A stretch of 64,000 nucleotides of DNA, from positions 22,378,964 through 22,442,963 of the forward strand of contig JAVGWX010000018.1 in NCBI GenBank assembly GCA_036924085.1, in the 5' to 3' direction. This document shows, piece after piece, positions 60,455 through 64,000 of the stretch (positions are counted from its first letter, which is position 1; each line of letters opens with the position of its first letter). The position numbers and the translations under genes are program-made. Source of the DNA: Ariolimax columbianus. Taxonomy: Eukaryota; Mollusca; Gastropoda; Stylommatophora; Arionidae. The notes under the pieces were generated by a model that saw only the letters and a program-made list of their open reading frames with translations, made no database searches and was not told the origin of the DNA.

Positions 60455-61545
60455 ATGACAATTGTCATTCACCATTGCTTTCCAGTAAGCACTCCTTCCC
60501 ATACCGAAGTACAGAAAGTATATACTTCTTGTATATTCTCAGTTCAGTGTTTGTGCTTGGCACAACATATGGAGCAAAGCCAGATGTCCTCAGAACATCA
60601 GCACTCGCTCTGTTTTTCTCTGTAGCTGCGTAAGCTGCACCAGTCTGGAAGAACGCTGCACATGTCAAACATAAAGATTTAGATACATCAATAAATGAGA
60701 CAGGCCATATAGTTACTGGATGTCTAAAACCTACACCAACTGAAATACTATACCTCATAATCGGTATAGCGCCACCGGAAATACGAAGAACTGTCGCGTC
60801 AGAGATAGAAAGAGAGAGGTAAATGACTCAAGATACTCTATGCTCGGAGATCAGGTGCAGCGCCCAAGATTAAAGTCAAGGCGAAGTTTCTTACAGTCAA
60901 TCCAGCTTCTACAGACTAGTCCAGGAAATCGACGCATCGAAAGTTGGAATCAGCTGACATAGGTCCCCTGAATCGAGTTACGGGAGGAACCTGCGCCTGG
61001 AAATCTCCTGCCCTCCGCAACATGGACGTCACTAAATAGACTTCAAACTGGTGTATCACGATGCATGAAAAATCTAAAAAGATGGGGCTACATGGATGAT
61101 GAAACATGCGAATGTGGAGTAACACAAGACCAGGACCATCTGATGATCTGCCCAAACCTCCTGGAGACTTGTAGCATGGATGACCTGCTGAGTGCCAGTG
61201 ACAGGGCAATCAACGTGGCTGAATATTGAAAGAATGAAGTGTGACGTAGTGTCTAGGACAAGGGAAGTAAGTAAGTAGTGTTTGTGTTGTTCTGCGATGA
61301 CTTCCAAACGTTGTTTAAGCTACTGAAGGTTATTCTAGCTTTGTTCATTCTGCTTTTGATGTCTTTGCCTGTTCCCCAGTCTGGTGTAACTATGCTTCCT
61401 AGGTATGTAAATGTTTCCGTCCTAGTTAATTCTTCTTTCCTTATTTTAATTGGCGTTGTATTCCAATTATTCAATGTCATGACTTCTGGATTCTTTATAT
61501 TAATATTCAGTCCGACGTGTTGAATATACACAATCAGTCTATCCG
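60455..61545 (-). mobile_element. RTE-like LINE remnant split by a nested LINE
   Basis: The minus strand from 61531 reads IQHVGLNINIKNPEVMTLNN, TFTYLGSIVTPDWGTGKDIK and SRMNKARITFSSLNNVWKSS. It then stops at the nested element and resumes at about 60560 with STNTELRIYKKYILSVLRYG and KECLLESNG. The order NVWKSS / STNT.LRI ... SVLRYG.EC is that of an uninterrupted RTE-like ORF. Confidence 0.87.
60556..61276 (+). mobile_element. Nested LINE 3' end with (GTAA)n tail
   Basis: The plus strand reads GAKPDVLRTSALALFFSVAA, a stop, AAPVWKNAAHVKHKDLDTSI, NETGHIVTGCLKPTPTEILY, IGIAPPEIRR, then after frame changes RLQTGVSRCMKNLKRWGYMD and CECGVTQDQDHLMICPNLLE (a CCHC-like knuckle). It ends GGAAGTAAGTAAGT. 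It is flanked by AGTGTTTGTG at 60546-60555 and 61277-61286. A different family from the GAA-tailed LINE. Confidence 0.86.
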
Positions 61546-61984
61546 TTTATTCTTGAATGTGTTGATATATAAAAGTGCAAAATCACTTGGCGCGTTGTAC
61601 TCAACCTGCGATAAGTACGGAATGCGTCTCAGAACATCAAAGGAAACTTCTCTAAAGGTGGGCATAACGCAGTGGCCGCTTAACTTGAGCATTTAGAACA
61701 TGGCTCTCAAGCAGGTTCTGGCGGTCAGGTTCATGGGCAGCACTTTCTCCAAAGACAGCAGATGTGGCAGAGAGATTGAGAGAAGATGCCAACAAGAAGC
61801 AAGAGCGGCGTATCAACCGTCGGAAAACATCATCACATTAGTCTGGCAACAAAGCAGCAACTGACCCACAGCTTCTTCCAACCAACCCTTTGCTTCCAGA
61901 GCCAAACACGGGGCATGTCCAAGGTGCGAGAGTGTAACATTCCCACCTGCGAAATGAGATTCTGCGAATGGCCGGCGGCGCTTC
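61546..61984. other. Unassigned sequence
   Basis: No supported feature. Confidence 0.5.
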
Positions 61985-62255
61985 CAGGAAAGATAGTTTG
62001 AGTAAGCAGGATATTTACAAAAGGGTCGGTCCCATCCCATGTGCCGAATACATGTCTAGACAGAAGGTGCGCTGGTTTGGTCATCTCATAAGAACTTCCT
62101 ATGATCATCTTCCACCTACAATGCCCAGCGGCTTCCGAGCAAGAGTGCGACACGAGAGAAAGGCGGATAAACAATGTAACGCGTCTGGTCCAGGAGCGGA
62201 GACAAAGGCTCCCCACGACGTACATCAGAGTACACGTGGACCAAAAACTAACTAA
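61985..62255 (+). mobile_element. RTE-like LINE C-terminal remnant
   Basis: DIYKRVGPIPCAEYMSRQKV, RWFGHLIRTSYDHLPPTMPS and GFRARVRHERKAD correspond to the fragment at 56239. Broken after this point. Confidence 0.8.
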
Positions 62256-62464
62256 ATAATAATGCAATGTCATCTGCGCATTCTATATCTTCCATCGTAG
62301 ATCATCGTAGTTCCTTAATACTGATTTGGTCATCGCTAATATCATCCTGATTTCACATTTTTCATCTAATTCAACTTGCTCCGTAAAGATAAGGTATAAA
62401 CAAGGCATTGCTGGAACTATTCATGTGGGTATCTGATTGACAGCTATGAAGATGATCGTCGTCT

Positions 62465-63045
62465 TGGAACCAAACGGCTACAACTTCCACACTCTCTCAC
62501 TGTACAGTTTAGGAACGTCCATACTCTCTCACTGCACAGTTTGGGATCTACCTCAAACGGCCACAACTTCCACACTCTCTCACTGCACAGTTTAGGAACG
62601 GCCATACTCTCTCACTGTACAGTTTGGGATCTACCTCAAACGGCCACAACTTCCACACTCTCTCACTGCACAGTTTAGGAACGTCCATACTCTCTCACTG
62701 CACAGTTTGGGAACTACCTCAAACGGCCACAACTTCCACACTCTCTCACTGCACAGTTTAGGAACGTCCATACTCTCTCACTGCACAGTTTGGGAACTAC
62801 CTCAAACGACCACAACGTCCACACTCTCTCAGTGCACAGTTTAGGAACGTCCATACTCTCTCACTGCACAGTTTGGGAACTACCTCAAACGGCCACAACT
62901 TCCACCCTCTCTCACTGCACAGTTTAGGAACGTCCATACTCTCTCACTGCACAGTTTGGGAACTACCTCAAACGGCCACAACTTCCACACTCTCTCAGTG
63001 TACAGTTTAGGAACGTCCATACTCTCTCACTGCACAGTTTGAGAA
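62465..63045. repeat. 83-bp minisatellite with internal half-repeats
   Basis: Units of CGGCCACAACTTCCACACTC, TCTCACTGCACAGTTTAGGA, ACGTCCATACTCTCTCACTG, CACAGTTTGGGAACTACCTC AAA, about seven copies. The two halves share C.ACTCTCTCACTGCACAGTTT, so the unit is a diverged dimer of ~40 bp. Confidence 0.96.
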
Positions 63046-63717
63046 CTGCTGACATAGCGAAACAGCCCTGAGGAATTCGCTTACAAAAAGAGAGCCCCGT
63101 CGCAGTCTGACGTGTGAGCGTAGAAATGCAAACAGACGACACTTCAGTGTTGGTGTTTTCATTTTACTGGTTCTCTACATGTGAAGATCATGTTGTGTTG
63201 CTTATTTATGATTTTATTAGACTGTTTTGTCCTCCTCCTTCGTCTTCTTTGTGTCCTTATTCCCTCCAGCCCGACCATGGGGCAGCCACTACAGTCAGAC
63301 TTAACCAGGAAGCCTTCGCCAAAACACTTCTGCTGATTTTGAAGTGTTTTTTTGCAGCAATTATTTTTACACGGTGAGATTGTCTCCCCCATTCACAACC
63401 CTCTTTAGTTGTCTTTTGGTGTACGCAATAGGGAACCGTGGTCGTATCCTCTCCTCCTCAGAATGAGATCACGAAAATCGCCTCAGGGAGTGTGTCTGCC
63501 ACCCATTAACCCTTTACAGGCCAAAGTGTCAATTTCAGTCAACTAGAGTAACACTACTTTTTAAAGTCTAATTTATCTGGTCACTTGTATTTATTTCAGT
63601 GATATCTTGTTAATTAGCTAAAATTGATTTATACATAACTGTATTCTTTAAAATTAAAAAAAACATAATTTTAGTTTAAATGAATTGTTATGTTGTTAAC
63701 CATGAAACGCATACAAT
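63046..63717. other. Unassigned AT-rich sequence
   Basis: Overlapping short frames on both strands at 63114-63392 without resemblance to known families. Confidence 0.5.
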
Positions 63718-64000
63718 TGGGATCAAGATGCTGAGCAGCAGTGGTCAGCGACCCATAGCTGACTGCTAGCGTCAGGCCCAGCGAACCAGAGCTGCCAAGA
63801 CCCTTCTACACCTTGATGCGGTGAACCCGGATAACAGGCTGCAGCAGAGCAGACTGACTAAAGAGAAGGGATCGAAGAGGGAATGCTAACCCGGTACTAA
63901 AAAATGCTTGCTGAAGTCGGATGTGTTGGACTGAAAGGTACAAACATCGCAATCAAGCTGTAAACTACGACACAGCGCATTCTGTTCTCTGGACTACATT
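63718..64000 (+). mobile_element. GAA-tailed SINE-like element, cut by window end
   Basis: GGGATCAAGATGCTGAGCAG, CAGTGGTCAGCGACCCATAG, CCAAGACCCTTCTACACC, GAAGTCGGATGTGTTGGAC and ATCGCAATCAAGCTGTAAAC. The 3' part and tail lie beyond the window. Confidence 0.87.

Overview
ORGANISM AND KIND OF DNA. This is a stretch of animal nuclear genome with no host gene that I can support. It is built almost entirely of non-LTR retrotransposon pieces, SINE-like repeats, fragments of a mariner-type DNA transposon and an unusually large number of minisatellite arrays. The retroelement set (an I/jockey-group LINE with an RNase H domain, CR1-like and RTE-like LINE remnants, tRNA-headed SINEs, PLE-like terminal repeats) and the tandem-repeat load suggest a mollusc, probably a heterobranch gastropod. 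That is a judgement from general familiarity, not from a search. LAYOUT. 1-5.9 kb: a decayed LINE tail, a SINE, a long TATG microsatellite, GA-rich DNA, and a dispersed repeat ('P family') carrying a 37-bp array. 5.87-8.19 kb: first copy of an rDNA-derived chimeric element (minus strand). 8.2-18 kb: arrays of 48, 39, 37, 23 and 36 bp among SINE copies and a 1.1-kb AAC/AAG array. 18.86-21.91 kb: a recent 5'-truncated LINE with an open 1011-codon reading frame and a 12-bp target-site duplication. 21.9-28.5 kb: arrays of 43, 35 and 18 bp plus polypurine DNA. 29.2-29.9 kb: a second copy of the LINE. 31.4-35 kb: arrays of 22, 36 and 45 bp. 35.05-38.55 kb: second, longer copy of the rDNA-derived element, inserted inside the 45-bp array with a 12-bp target-site duplication. 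38.8-64 kb: more LINE, SINE and P-family copies, arrays of 16, 38/43, 33, 57, 18 and 83 bp, a mariner fragment and a PLE-like inverted pair with a hammerhead-like core. MAIN RESULT. The element at 35050-38547 (truncated sister at 5869-8187) reads, in its own sense: a GC-rich stretch that looks like the 5' external transcribed spacer, the first ~1.2 kb of 18S rRNA, a scrambled series of degenerate 28S 3'-end and 18S segments, ~0.6 kb of unrecognised sequence, and the end CGTACGA(AGA)n. The LINE copies here end in the same CGTACG plus GAA repeats and make the same ~12-bp duplications. The simplest reading is a non-autonomous rRNA-derived retroelement mobilised in trans by the GAA-tailed LINE, perhaps copied from a Pol I transcript. 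SECOND THEME. Several minisatellites are visibly amplified pieces of nearby retroelements: the 33-bp array at 48955 from the head of the GAA-tailed SINE, the 23-bp array at 16966 from a SINE 3' end, the 37-bp arrays from the end of the P family, and the 57-bp array at 455 beside a LINE tail.
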